64,000 bases of DNA from Oscillospiraceae bacterium (GCA_017561205.1 JAFZDL010000025.1:97417-161416); one strand, 5' to 3'; shown: positions 7,523-16,579, counted from the first letter of the stretch. Notes: generated by a model not told the origin, from the letters alone. Numbers and translations are program-made.

Positions 7523-10387
7523 TTAGTTATTCAAATTAAATTCATTTCTCTTTCTGAGAATCTCATCATTGATCTTGATTGTCCACTCTGTCATAAGCTC
7601 ACGAGCATTTGCGCCTTGGTTAATTACGCCGAGGGTAGAGTTGTTGACGCCTCTGGTTACATAGTAGTTACCAGGAACAATGGGAATGAAGTGCAGATTC
7701 TTGAACTGGGTTTTCAAAATGTTCAGTTCCTTCTGGGTCCAGCCAATGTTCTCCAGCGTGAACAGGTTTGCAGTAGTATATCTGCCGGAAATGCCCAAAC
7801 ATGCTTCCAGATCATTTGCGTAACGGGTCTGGACCTCATGGCTGGACCACCATTTAATGAGCTCCCAGGCAGCATCCTTGTTTTTGCAATCCTTCAGCAT
7901 AATAGCGCCAACACCGGTGTTATCCATTTGGGTGCGGTTGATGGTGCCATCCTCCCGAAGTGTACCGGGCATGGGAACCATCTGCCACAGGCCGGAGATT
8001 TCAGGAGCTGTATACTTCAGGCTAACATACGTACTATAGTCGGCAAGGCCGATAGGCATTTCACCGGTTCTGAATCGGTTAGCGAAATCATAAGAAACAG
8101 GGAAACCATACTTGGTAAAGAACTCAGCGTGCTGGATCATTGCCTCAATGGCGACATCCTGATCGAACAGGACCTTGGTAGGTGTGCCCTTTTCGTCATA
8201 TTCGAAGTAGTCGCCGCCCTTCTGGTACAGCAGGTTAGCAAAGGAAGGCGCTGCGCCCAGAGTCATATTGTAACGCTGCAGCACCTGGGCCACATCGTAC
8301 ATATCTTCCCAAGTCTGAGGAATCTTCAGACCCATATTTTCAAAGATATCTGTTCTGACGAACATAACGGTACAGCCGTTGGTGCTGGGCACACCGTAGT
8401 ACTTGCCCTCCATCCGGAAGGGAATTTCAGAGCCCTCTACATATTGGTCAAGAAGCTCGTCAAAACCTTCATATTGAGACAGGTCCACAACCGCGCCACG
8501 CAAGCCCAGGTTCACAACGGTATCGGAGCCAACACCCAACATAACATCAGGACCGGTGCCCGCGGCAAGGGCATTGATCAAAGAGCCCTGCGCCAATTCC
8601 AGGTTAATATGGATACCTTTCTCAGCGGTAAAGTCAGTTGCGATATTCTTCAAAATTTCGAACTGGTCAATACCGGTGCTGATCCATACGCGAAGGGTTT
8701 CTTCGCTCTCTTCTTTTCTAGCGTCGGTAGCGTTAAAGGACGCAAAGAAACTCTTAACCTGATAAACTGTCCACTGCCAAACGTTCATAGTGGCCTTGGG
8801 CATTTTTTTATCTGCGGAAAGCAGGGCAAAGTAATCAATATCCAACGCCTGCTCCTTATAGGTAGTCAGCTTTGCAGACAGACCGTTGATGTCGTTCTTC
8901 AGCTTAGTAAGCTTGCCCTTACCCAGCTGCTCAACATCCTTAGCATAGCTCTGCAGGTTAAACGCAACATCTTCGAAGTAAGCGCTCTCAGAGCCCTTGG
9001 CACCAACTGTTGTCATCAACAGCTCGGCCTCTTCTTCCATCAGCTTCGCATTGACCAGCAGTTCATCTGCCAAAGTAGGCAACTGCTTAGCAATGTCGTA
9101 GTCGCGGTATTTATCGGGGTCAGCGCCAGTGATCATAACCACGTTCAGATACAGTCTGTTCAGATCTGCAATAACCGTGGACAGCACACTCATAGTAGCG
9201 GTCATGTCGCCGATGACGTTTTCCATTGTGATTTTGTGGGGACCCTTTTCCAAGTAAATACTGTAGCTGCTGTTCTCATCACCAAGAACTTTATTCTTCC
9301 ATCCACTGGAGTACTCAAAGCGAACAGCATTTAATTCTGCGAAAGGAACCTCTCCATCTATGTAGATTTTACGGGAGCTGAACAGACCATCCAAATAACC
9401 CTGACGGTACTTCAGACCCAGATTATAGAAACCGGTCTCCGGAACATCAATTTCCCAAGTGATCCACTGGCCGGGAGTCTTCCACTGGCTACCGCCGCCG
9501 TAGTTGATCCACACATTATCATAGGAGAAAGGAATGGTCAAAGAGCTGGACTTGTCAGCATCAGGCCACAGCTGAGAGCTGGACTGACGATAATAGGTCT
9601 CTGCCTGGTACAATTCCAGCTTGTTAACAGTGTCCTTGGCGCCCTCATTCTTCCAGCTTTCCAAATAGTCCTTGTAAGAAACTGCAACAGGCTCTTGCTT
9701 CAGAGTAAGGCCAAACAGACGCAGCGGCGTACCGTCGAAGCACAAAGACAGTTCGTGCTCACCCTGCTCCAGATAGAAGTACAGCGTACCGTACACGCCG
9801 GTCTGATCGCACAAGAACTGAGTTCTGCGCTCGGGAGTCTGTGTAGCCTGAGGCCGCAGATGGTCACCGGTATTCTCATCCGGGACGATAGGACCATTGG
9901 TATATACACGACTCAGAACGCAGCTGTTGGCTTCCGTAAAGGGAGCCTTACCATCCACATTGAAAGAGAATAAGTACTGAATGCCCTTGTTGTCATTGAC
10001 AGGAATGTAATCCAGCTCAACAGCATACAGGCCGGTGGTAGGCACATCGGCCTTGAAGACGATCTGTTCGCCCACAGCTACGATATCAAGCGAACCATCC
10101 TCAATAATCTTCGTTCCGGAAGCATCGCCGTACTCAGAAGCGATCACAGTATGCTCTGCAATATTTACAGAGATCTCCTGCGTAGGATGGGCAGCATCCT
10201 GATACTTCTCCTTATAGTAATAATAGGTGTTCTCACCATTCAGGTTGTCCTTATTGTAAATCCAGTCACCATCACTATTCTGACCGCCGCTTGTTTCAGG
10301 TGTATCTGCATACACCAAACCAACGGAGGATGCGAACAGACTGATGATAAGCAATACGACAACACATTTTCTCATCTTGTGCAACAT
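7523..10387 (-). CDS. Giant extracellular solute-binding protein with N-terminal carbohydrate-binding-like domains
   Basis: This 954-residue protein is about twice the usual length of a sugar-binding protein. Residues 1-27 are a signal sequence ending at VYADT, with no lipobox cysteine. Residues 35-235 and 255-420 look like two beta-sandwich modules of CBM type, with phrases such as FKADVPTTGLYAVELDY and WEIDVPETGFYNLGLKY that describe ligand-binding jelly rolls. Residues 430-560 are helical linker. Residues 570-950 form a family 1 solute-binding domain (LRVWISTGIDQFEILKNIA, GTGPDVMLGVGSD). The gene is first in the operon, with AGGAGTGAGG ahead of the ATG. The fused modules suggest capture of a polymer or large oligosaccharide. 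The lack of a lipid anchor is odd for a Gram-positive. Confidence 0.85.
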   Translation of the reverse strand: MLHKMRKCVVVLLIISLFASSVGLVYADTPETSGGQNSDGDWIYNKDNLNGENTYYYYKEKYQDAAHPTQEISVNIAEHTVIASEYGDASGTKIIEDGSLDIVAVGEQIVFKADVPTTGLYAVELDYIPVNDNKGIQYLFSFNVDGKAPFTEANSCVLSRVYTNGPIVPDENTGDHLRPQATQTPERRTQFLCDQTGVYGTLYFYLEQGEHELSLCFDGTPLRLFGLTLKQEPVAVSYKDYLESWKNEGAKDTVNKLELYQAETYYRQSSSQLWPDADKSSSLTIPFSYDNVWINYGGGSQWKTPGQWITWEIDVPETGFYNLGLKYRQGYLDGLFSSRKIYIDGEVPFAELNAVRFEYSSGWKNKVLGDENSSYSIYLEKGPHKITMENVIGDMTATMSVLSTVIADLNRLYLNVVMITGADPDKYRDYDIAKQLPTLADELLVNAKLMEEEAELLMTTVGAKGSESAYFEDVAFNLQSYAKDVEQLGKGKLTKLKNDINGLSAKLTTYKEQALDIDYFALLSADKKMPKATMNVWQWTVYQVKSFFASFNATDARKEESEETLRVWISTGIDQFEILKNIATDFTAEKGIHINLELAQGSLINALAAGTGPDVMLGVGSDTVVNLGLRGAVVDLSQYEGFDELLDQYVEGSEIPFRMEGKYYGVPSTNGCTVMFVRTDIFENMGLKIPQTWEDMYDVAQVLQRYNMTLGAAPSFANLLYQKGGDYFEYDEKGTPTKVLFDQDVAIEAMIQHAEFFTKYGFPVSYDFANRFRTGEMPIGLADYSTYVSLKYTAPEISGLWQMVPMPGTLREDGTINRTQMDNTGVGAIMLKDCKNKDAAWELIKWWSSHEVQTRYANDLEACLGISGRYTTANLFTLENIGWTQKELNILKTQFKNLHFIPIVPGNYYVTRGVNNSTLGVINQGANARELMTEWTIKINDEILRKRNEFNLNN

Positions 10388-10535
10388 TTGTTTTCCTCAC
10401 TCCTAATTGTTTTTCTGCGCAAACGTATGACCCTTTTGCACACACAAACAGCAAAACGATTTCCCCGTGTATTTACCGGTATATCGCTCCAGCTGTACAA
10501 GAGGGCATACTAACAGGCAGTATATAGCCTTATAG

Positions 10536-10564
10536 ATTATAGTACAAAACTTTTGAAAAAGCAA
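10536..10564 (-). promoter_or_regulatory. Sigma-A promoter of the glycan-transport operon
   Basis: On the minus strand a -35 TTGCTT (10559-10564) is separated by 17 bases from a perfect -10 TATAAT (10536-10541). The leader to the binding-protein start is about 145 bases. The -35 overlaps the terminator hairpin of the upstream exporter gene. I recognise no operator in the leader. Confidence 0.7.
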
Positions 10565-10586
10565 GGGAGGCTCTTGCTCTTTTTGA
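10555..10586 (-). terminator. Terminator of the MarR/ABC exporter operon
   Basis: On the minus strand AAAGAGCAAG pairs with CTTGCTTTTT around a 7-base loop and runs into T residues. It lies about 65 bases beyond the exporter stop codon and overlaps the next promoter. Confidence 0.7.
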
Positions 10587-10650
10587 ACTTTTTTTCCTAC
10601 GCACCACAGATATTCCATCGTCATATTGCACAATTTTTAGTTTTGCTATT

Positions 10651-12636
10651 TTATTCGACCATTTTCTCTGGACGCACAGGTCTGTTTCCTCCCCTGCCGG
10701 GCATCATATCAGGCTGCTGAGCATTGTCCTTTTCGCTTATATAACGCTTGGATTGCGTAGTAAAGAGTTCTGCATATTTACCACCCTGTGCCATCAATGC
10801 TGTGTGGCTACCTTTCTCAATCAAACAGCCATTTTCAATCACCAAAATTTGATCTGCAATAGTAGCACTGGAAAGCCGGTGCGACACAAATACAGTCGTC
10901 TTATTATTACGCAGACGATCAAACTGATTGAAAATCTCCTGCTCAGCCATCGGATCCAAAGATGCGGTCGGCTCGTCCAGGATGATAATGTCAGAATCCG
11001 CGTAGAAAGCTCTGGCAATAGCAAGCTTCTGCCACTGGCCGATGGACAGTTCCAGGCCATTGTTCTCGAAATAACGCATCAAAGGAGTATTATAGCCATC
11101 AGGCAGTTTGTCAATATAATCACTGGCGGTACTTTGTTTTGCGGCCGCTATTACCTCATTGTCTGTGCCTTCCCTATGAATATCTCCCAAGCAGATATTC
11201 TCCCGCACAGTAACAGCATATTTACCAAAGTCCTGGAAAATAATTCCAAAGGTGCTGTACAGACTCTTCAAATCATAGGAACGCAGATCCTTCCCGTCCA
11301 GAAGGATTTGTCCTGCGGTAGGATCGTACAACCGGGTCAGCAATTTGATAAGTGTAGTTTTACCTGCGCCGTTCAAGCCTACCAACGCAAGAGTTTCACC
11401 CGGGTGAATGGTGAAGCTGACATTCTTCAGCACATCCCGCTTGGTGCCGGGATAGCGAAAACTCACATTTACGAACTCGATAGTGTGCTCAGTATTTTTC
11501 GCGGCCGCTTCACCCGGTAGGCTCAAGGGCACAATGTTCTGCTTTTCTTCCATAAATGCAATAAGGTTATCGATAAACAGCGTACCCTCATAAATTGTAC
11601 CGGTAGCAGAAATCAAGGAACTGATACATGTCGCAATCGATGCAATCGCGCCGGTATACAGCGTATAGTCGCCGATTTGGATTTGCCCGGTAAACACCTG
11701 CTTCGCAATGATGACATAGAAGATCAAATTGGTCACACCGGTTACCACAGAAAACAGAACATGCCAAATGCTTTCTCCTATAATCAGCTTTCTCATGCCC
11801 TTATAATAGGTTTTGAACGCCACAAAAAAGCGGCCAATAAAGGTATCTGCCAAATCATACAAACGAACTTCCTTCACCAGATCCTTATCCACCAGAACAT
11901 TGGAGAAATAGTTCATTTGGCGCCGTTCCTTGGAACTGAAGCGCATATACTTAAAATTCTTCTTGCGATAAACGAAGTTTACCACAGCAGACGGCACAGA
12001 CACCAAGATTACCACAAAGGTAATCCAGGACAGACCGGGCGCAGAAAGCAGCACGATCAAAAAGCTCACCAGCTCAATAACGGAGCTGACAACGCCAAAG
12101 GTTTGGGTGAGAATGTGCAAGGGACGATGTCCCGCCTCCCGGTTGGCATTTTCCATTTTTTCGTAGAAACCGGGGTTATCAAAGGAAGCCAGATCCACTT
12201 CCTTAGACTTCTCCATGATCTGAGATTTTACCTGCATAACCACTTTTTCACCGGCTATGCGATTAATTGCATTGCTGATATTATTAACCACCAAAATCAG
12301 CAACCTGTACGCAAACAACGCAATCAGCAGATAAAGTATTCCCGACTCCCAAAATTCACTTTCCGGGAGATGGCCTGCTTTGATAACATCTTGCAGGGCA
12401 TTGAGAATGTTCTTGGAGATCAAAGAACCGATTACCGGCGTAACACCCTTAAAGAGCGCTACAAAAGACAAAATAACCGGAATCCACCAACTGGTCTTCC
12501 ACACCAATTTGATGATGTAAAAAAATCTCGTAAAGAAACCGCCAAACACCTCAGATAAGTAGCGAGGTAAATCCTTTAAGGACTTGGGTGGCGTAGGGCG
12601 TTTGTACTCCATATGCATAGGTTTTCCGGGCATCAT
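10651..12636 (-). CDS. ABC exporter, fused permease and ATPase (multidrug/peptide type)
   Basis: This is a 661-residue half-transporter. Residues 40-350 are a type 1 exporter membrane domain with about six helices. Residues 390-630 are the nucleotide-binding domain with Walker [10 protein letters not shown], a variant signature LSIGQWQ in place of LSGGQ, Walker [13 protein letters not shown] and an H-loop FVSHR. The chosen ATG follows the MarR stop by one base, with AAGGAGG inside the end of marR, so the two genes are translationally coupled. A MarR partner suggests export of a toxic or signalling compound. It may act as a homodimer because no second half-transporter is adjacent. Confidence 0.9.
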   Translation of the reverse strand: MMPGKPMHMEYKRPTPPKSLKDLPRYLSEVFGGFFTRFFYIIKLVWKTSWWIPVILSFVALFKGVTPVIGSLISKNILNALQDVIKAGHLPESEFWESGILYLLIALFAYRLLILVVNNISNAINRIAGEKVVMQVKSQIMEKSKEVDLASFDNPGFYEKMENANREAGHRPLHILTQTFGVVSSVIELVSFLIVLLSAPGLSWITFVVILVSVPSAVVNFVYRKKNFKYMRFSSKERRQMNYFSNVLVDKDLVKEVRLYDLADTFIGRFFVAFKTYYKGMRKLIIGESIWHVLFSVVTGVTNLIFYVIIAKQVFTGQIQIGDYTLYTGAIASIATCISSLISATGTIYEGTLFIDNLIAFMEEKQNIVPLSLPGEAAAKNTEHTIEFVNVSFRYPGTKRDVLKNVSFTIHPGETLALVGLNGAGKTTLIKLLTRLYDPTAGQILLDGKDLRSYDLKSLYSTFGIIFQDFGKYAVTVRENICLGDIHREGTDNEVIAAAKQSTASDYIDKLPDGYNTPLMRYFENNGLELSIGQWQKLAIARAFYADSDIIILDEPTASLDPMAEQEIFNQFDRLRNNKTTVFVSHRLSSATIADQILVIENGCLIEKGSHTALMAQGGKYAELFTTQSKRYISEKDNAQQPDMMPGRGGNRPVRPEKMVE

Positions 12637-12637
12637 A

Positions 12638-13078
12638 TTAACATTCCTCCTTCTTCTCCTGCAACGCATCAGCTACCTTATTCAGCAGCTTCAACAGGGT
12701 TTCTTTTTCAGAATCCGTTAGGGGTTCAAAGATTCTCCGGGCATTCTCAATCCGCTCATTGCGAAGATCTATCTGCCGCTTTCTTCCCTCTTGGGTAATA
12801 TAGATAAGACTGCTGCGCTTATCTTGTTCGTTGGCTCGTTTTTCGATCAATCCCTGACCCACCATACTGGAAATGGCCTCAGACGCAGACTGGGGACGTA
12901 TATTCAACAATTCTGCAATCTCCCGCTGGCTTAGCCCGTCGTTTTTGGAAAGGACATCCAAAATGCGGCCATATCCCCAAAACCTGGGCTTGTCTGAGTT
13001 TGGTGCTTGATGCTGTCTGCGCCGTCCGCCGGAAGCGATGCGAACAACGCATTTCATGATTTCATGTTCTAATTCCAC
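12638..13078 (-). CDS. MarR-family transcriptional regulator
   Basis: This 146-residue winged-helix protein has its recognition region near residues 55-85 (QREIAELLNIRPQSASEAIS) and a wing containing DKRSSLIYITQEG, the classical MarR wing with D-x-R. The start is a GTG preceded by AAGGAGG at 7 bases. It is the first gene of a two-gene operon with the ABC exporter. A long inverted repeat lies across its promoter, so autorepression relieved by a ligand is the likely mode of control. Confidence 0.88.
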   Translation of the reverse strand: MELEHEIMKCVVRIASGGRRRQHQAPNSDKPRFWGYGRILDVLSKNDGLSQREIAELLNIRPQSASEAISSMVGQGLIEKRANEQDKRSSLIYITQEGRKRQIDLRNERIENARRIFEPLTDSEKETLLKLLNKVADALQEKKEEC

Positions 13079-13095
13079 AGAGAATCCTCCTTATA

Positions 13096-13141
13096 TAGTA
13101 AGGTACCTGTATATAATATCACAGGCACCTTACTATTGCAA
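13096..13141 (-). promoter_or_regulatory. Promoter and palindromic operator of the MarR/exporter operon
   Basis: The minus strand has -35 TTGCAA (13136-13141), a 17-base spacer and -10 TATTAT (13113-13118). A 15-base inverted repeat with one mismatch (arms 13096-13110 and 13121-13135, TAGTAAGGTACCTGT type) covers the spacer and the start region, with the -10 in its centre. Bound MarR would block polymerase directly. Confidence 0.8.
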
Positions 13142-13152
13142 GAAATTTTCAG

Positions 13153-13183
13153 AAAAAAGAGATGATGCAACTGCATCATCTCT
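13153..13183 (-). terminator. Terminator of the YesL-like gene
   Basis: A perfect 12-base-pair stem (arms 13158-13169 and 13172-13183) is followed on the minus strand by six T residues. It lies just beyond the stop at 13191. Confidence 0.85.
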
Positions 13184-13190
13184 CCTAAAA

Positions 13191-13865
13191 TTATTCCTCT
13201 TCTGCCTCTGCTACTTCAATGACAGGCTTCTTCCCTGTTTCTGCCTCGATCATAGGATCAAACACCTTCACAAACATCTTGGAACAAACAAACGCTACCA
13301 AGCCCGGATATACCAGAACCCAAATCGGTGCCGACAGCAAAAACATATCGGTCGCCCACAGAAGCAAAATCGCCGGTATGATGTTCACACCAAATACAAG
13401 CACGGTCATAGGGAGCTTGCGGGCTGCCAAAAAGATGGCATTAATTATCGTCTGCTTTACAGTGTTATAAAACTGCGCCTGTAACGGGAATGTATAAAAC
13501 ACAGTACACAGCAGCCAGAGACCCAACGCAAAGAAGATGCCACAGCAAACAGTTCCGGCCGTGCCGGGCATACCCAATGCAACCATATAGTCAAATGCCA
13601 AAACTATGCCCAGGATTATAAATATAAAGCTATAGGCAACACCCTGCTTAAAGTTTTCCTTAAAGCCTTTGAAAAAGCAAGATGTAATTTGTACTTCTTC
13701 TTTTCTCGCCAACTTCAGCGTCACATAGTAAAGGGCAGCTGTTGCAGGCCCAATCGTAAAAACAGGCAGGCAGCACACAAACCACAAGAAGCTCAGGATA
13801 ATAATATCCGCCACCTTGGACAGAAAAGAGAAAAAGGGATTATTCAAGTCAAACAGCTTGTTCAT
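13191..13865 (-). CDS. YesL family protein (DUF624)
   Basis: This 224-residue protein has about five membrane segments and the characteristic N-terminal pattern of the family, WFVCCLPVFTIGPATAALYYV, near residues 28-48. YesL proteins are common in Firmicutes near sugar ABC transporters and GH genes, but their function is not established. Here it is a single-gene unit with its own promoter and terminator. It ends in an acidic tail (EVAEAEEE). Confidence 0.85.
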   Translation of the reverse strand: MNKLFDLNNPFFSFLSKVADIIILSFLWFVCCLPVFTIGPATAALYYVTLKLARKEEVQITSCFFKGFKENFKQGVAYSFIFIILGIVLAFDYMVALGMPGTAGTVCCGIFFALGLWLLCTVFYTFPLQAQFYNTVKQTIINAIFLAARKLPMTVLVFGVNIIPAILLLWATDMFLLSAPIWVLVYPGLVAFVCSKMFVKVFDPMIEAETGKKPVIEVAEAEEE

Positions 13866-13903
13866 TTCTACACTCCTGTAAACTGCAAATGATAACTATG
13901 GGT

Positions 13904-13932
13904 ATTGTACACCACAATTTTACAGAAATCAA
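13904..13932 (-). promoter_or_regulatory. Promoter of the YesL-like gene
   Basis: On the minus strand -35 TTGATT (13927-13932) and -10 TACAAT (13904-13909) are spaced by 17 bases. The start codon lies about 40 bases downstream. Confidence 0.7.
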
Positions 13933-13965
13933 CAACCAGTTTGTGAACAAATCCGAAACAAAATA

Positions 13966-14097
13966 ACCCGGTAGCTTCGACAGGATTCCCTTGCAATCCT
14001 GGAAGCCCCCGGGTAATCTGTTATGCGGCGGACATTCTCCCCGAATGCGACACCGCCACCGTCGCTGCGGATTCTCCCACGCAGCGGCGGTTTTTTT
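13966..14097 (+). ncRNA. Candidate structured RNA: three tandem hairpins ending in a terminator
   Basis: Three hairpins follow one another. The first has three helices (13966-13970 with 14010-14014, 13974-13978 with 14002-14006, 13981-13987 with 13995-14001). The second has helices 14027-14031/14053-14057 and 14033-14037/14043-14047. The third (14059-14069 with 14080-14090) is followed by seven T residues on the plus strand. Two loops share the motif ATTCTCCC. The T-run argues for a plus-strand transcript, but no plus-strand gene precedes it and I could not find a convincing promoter. On the minus strand the first hairpin is followed by TTATTTTGTTT and could terminate sipL. It matches no RNA family that I can recall. 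Confidence 0.4.
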
Positions 14098-14111
14098 GTA
14101 AAGCAGTGGGT

Positions 14112-15605
14112 TTAAGCGATGGGAATCAACAAGACGGCATCGCTGTCCGGCTCGCCTTGCAGGCTGTTGGCGCGCTGGATAGCCTCCACTGTAGAACCGC
14201 ATTGCTTGGCAACATCCCATAATCTGCGTTTCCCAACTCTGCATAGAATCAGGCTCGGGCGATTGGGATTAGTCTTTTCCAACTCACCCATTTCTGCCCC
14301 TGTGATAACCGGAATCCCCTGCCCTGCGGTTGATACCGCATCCACATTGACCTCGGCTCGGAGACTCACATTCCCAGCACTGGGTATAGCCTGCGGCTTT
14401 CCTGCCGGTGTGATTCGGGTATCCACAACGCAATCTTCAGATACAGGCAGATCCCATTTACCTTCCCATGGTGCCGTAACGCCTTGCAGCGCTCCCTCCG
14501 GGTCGTAATAGAGCATTTGCATTTGTCCCGGCAGCACAAAGGAAATACCGCTCTGCGTTCGCTCCTGCTCCCCAAAACACGGGTAGAAAGTCGCATCCAC
14601 GATCTGCTGAGCATTTGTCTGCACAGACTTCTCTGCCTGCACAGTCTGTGTTGTTTGATCCAAAACTGCAGGCAGTTCCAGTTCCTCCCGTGTAAGGGTC
14701 ATTTCCCGACGGGGACTATACGCATCCTCGGCAACAGTTATATTCGTCCGATCCCATAGCAGGTACTGTCCCAAAAGGCCTGCTTTCAGCTGCAAATCTC
14801 CGTTTTCATCCAAGGAAATATCCAGACTGGTAACACACGGACGAATCGTAACCTCGGGTTCACCGTCGTACTCCCCGTCCAAGTCAGCGTATTGAGAAAA
14901 AGGCAGCTCATAATCCCAAGTGTACAGTCTGCAATCAGCTCCCCGGTACAGGATATGGACCATTCCAACACCCCGGAATACCACTTTCCCGGCCATCACT
15001 TTTTTCTCAAGGATTTCCGGATGCAGGCTGTAATACATCAATTTTTCAATCTTGGGGCAATTAGCAGGCAAGTTTAACTGATCCTCCAGCAGGAACATCT
15101 TCTCTCCTGCCTCTTTGGGCAGCAGGACGGGATAGGACGCTGTCAGCACCGCCACATCCTCTGGCACATCTGCAGGAACTGCAACCTGCGCCTGCGCCCC
15201 TTGCCAGGCCTCCCCCATTGTTTCCAAGTTTGCCCGCACCATTAGTTTCCTCGCAGATGTACTGCGGGCATCCACATTTTTCAGCAGGCAAGATGCCAGT
15301 ATCTTGCCGTCATATCGGGTTTCCGGTAAATCCCATTTTACATTAAATGGCAACCAGGCCTCTACACTCTGTACGCAATCTCCTTCCTCAGGCATATAAA
15401 GCACCCAGGCCATCACGCCGCAGGAAAGGGACATCGTTCCACTTCCCCACTCTTTACTGCGTACAATTACCTGCCCCCAGGCGCCCAACACTCTACCTAT
15501 ATCCGGCATACCGTCCGGCAGGCGCACCTCGAGGGTCTGCTCCTGAGTACGCAACTGGTCTGTCAGCTTTTGCAAGTATGGAACAGAAATTCTGTCAAAC
15601 TGCAT
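14112..15605 (-). CDS. sipL: SipL-like spore morphogenesis protein (DUF3794/SPOCS plus LysM)
   Basis: This 497-residue protein starts with the DUF3794 pattern VRLPDGMPDIGRVLGAWGQV (residues 28-47). It contains two or three SPOCS-type beta domains to about residue 440 and ends in a LysM domain (LCRVGKRRLWDVAKQCGSTV...). In Clostridioides difficile SipL binds SpoIVA through LysM and is needed to assemble the spore coat. It implies that the organism can sporulate, or descends from spore-formers. The ATG at 15605 has AAGGAG at good spacing; a TTG two codons upstream is too close to the site. Confidence 0.78.
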   Translation of the reverse strand: MQFDRISVPYLQKLTDQLRTQEQTLEVRLPDGMPDIGRVLGAWGQVIVRSKEWGSGTMSLSCGVMAWVLYMPEEGDCVQSVEAWLPFNVKWDLPETRYDGKILASCLLKNVDARSTSARKLMVRANLETMGEAWQGAQAQVAVPADVPEDVAVLTASYPVLLPKEAGEKMFLLEDQLNLPANCPKIEKLMYYSLHPEILEKKVMAGKVVFRGVGMVHILYRGADCRLYTWDYELPFSQYADLDGEYDGEPEVTIRPCVTSLDISLDENGDLQLKAGLLGQYLLWDRTNITVAEDAYSPRREMTLTREELELPAVLDQTTQTVQAEKSVQTNAQQIVDATFYPCFGEQERTQSGISFVLPGQMQMLYYDPEGALQGVTAPWEGKWDLPVSEDCVVDTRITPAGKPQAIPSAGNVSLRAEVNVDAVSTAGQGIPVITGAEMGELEKTNPNRPSLILCRVGKRRLWDVAKQCGSTVEAIQRANSLQGEPDSDAVLLIPIA

Positions 15606-15671
15606 TTCCAATCACTCCTTATGGCTCTTCTGATACCAAAGCATATTCACCTGGGGACAGGTTTATGCCAA

Positions 15672-15821
15672 CTATTTTCTCCGGCATATGGCAAATCCCC
15701 ATAAAACAGCAAGCAAACCCAGCAAACAACAGATTAAGCCACTCTCCAGCCAGGTACCAAACAGCAAACCAAATCCAAAAGCCAACAGCGCGCAACCCAA
15801 AAGCTGATTGCGTCGGCACAT
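15672..15821 (-). CDS. 49-residue predicted membrane micro-protein
   Basis: The frame encodes 49 residues, beginning MCRRNQLLGCALLAF and ending WGFAICRRK. It has two hydrophobic stretches divided by TWLES and arginine-rich ends, a sensible membrane hairpin. GGGGGTG lies 7 bases before the ATG. That site is inside the terminator stem that follows livF and the ATG directly follows the T-run, so expression would need read-through or a separate start. Another frame across the same bases encodes 66 residues but lacks a good ribosome site. No family was recognised. Confidence 0.45.
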   Translation of the reverse strand: MCRRNQLLGCALLAFGFGLLFGTWLESGLICCLLGLLAVLWGFAICRRK

Positions 15822-15861
15822 AAAAAACACCCCCTGCACAAGTGTATGCAAGGGGTGTTTG
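15822..15861 (-). terminator. Terminator of the liv operon
   Basis: On the minus strand AACACCCCTTGCA pairs with TGCAGGGGGTGTT around an 8-base loop, followed by six T residues. It sits 4 bases beyond the livF stop codon. Confidence 0.85.
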
Positions 15862-15864
15862 ATT

Positions 15865-16575
15865 TTAACCGCCTAAGTAGGCTTTTTGCACCTCAGGGCT
15901 GTTAGCAAGCTCCTTACCGGTGCCACTCAAGGTTACGCTGCCGGTTTCCAGCACATAAGCCCGATCGGAAATCTCCAGGGCCTTGCTGGCATTCTGTTCC
16001 ACCAGCAAAATGGTGGTGCCGGCTGCATTCAATTCCTTGATGATCTCAAAAATCTGATCCACCAAAATGGGAGCCAGGCCCATAGAAGGCTCGTCCAGCA
16101 TCAACAGCTTTGGACGGGTCATAAGCGCCCGGGACATAGCCAGCATCTGCTGCTCACCGCCGGAAAGCGTACCGGCAATTTGCTTGCGGCGCTCTGCCAA
16201 TCTGGGAAAGCGTTCAAAAGCAGCCTCCAAATCCTCTTTAAACCGCTGCTGGTCCTTAACCGAGTAAGCGCCCATCAACAAATTTTCGTAAACACTCAGT
16301 TCCTGGAAAATCCGCCTGCCTTCCGGCACCTGGGTCATACCCAGCTTTACGATTTTATGGCAGGGAGTCTTGGTAATATCCTGACCATCAAAGATCACAG
16401 TACCGCTACGCTTAGGAATGATACCTACCACGCTCTGCATCATTGTGGTCTTGCCAGCACCGTTTGCACCGATGAGAGATACGATCTCACCCTCATTGAC
16501 CTGGAAACTGATGCCCTTCAGCGCGCGGATAACACCATAGTACACTTCCAAATTATTTACTTCCATCAATGCCAT
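15865..16575 (-). CDS. livF: Branched-chain amino acid ABC transporter ATPase LivF
   Basis: This 236-residue ATPase has Walker A GANGAGKTT, signature LSGGEQQ, Walker B LLMLDEPSMGLAP and an H-loop LLVEQNA. The MGLAP extension after Walker B and the ending VQKAYLGG are hallmarks of LivF. The ATG at 16575 has GGAGG 8 bases upstream. It overlaps the livG region closely and is last in the operon. Confidence 0.95.
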   Translation of the reverse strand: MALMEVNNLEVYYGVIRALKGISFQVNEGEIVSLIGANGAGKTTMMQSVVGIIPKRSGTVIFDGQDITKTPCHKIVKLGMTQVPEGRRIFQELSVYENLLMGAYSVKDQQRFKEDLEAAFERFPRLAERRKQIAGTLSGGEQQMLAMSRALMTRPKLLMLDEPSMGLAPILVDQIFEIIKELNAAGTTILLVEQNASKALEISDRAYVLETGSVTLSGTGKELANSPEVQKAYLGG

Positions 16576-16579
16576 TGTG

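Noticed and set aside
13966-14097. tmRNA, 6S or SRP RNA at the structured element
   Set aside because: A GATTCGACAGG-like string is present in part, but tmRNA ends, the SRP GGAA tetraloop domain and the single long 6S hairpin are all absent.
15619-15819. 66-codon frame upstream of sipL
   Set aside because: It overlaps the better-supported 49-codon frame, lacks a ribosome site and has a less plausible composition.
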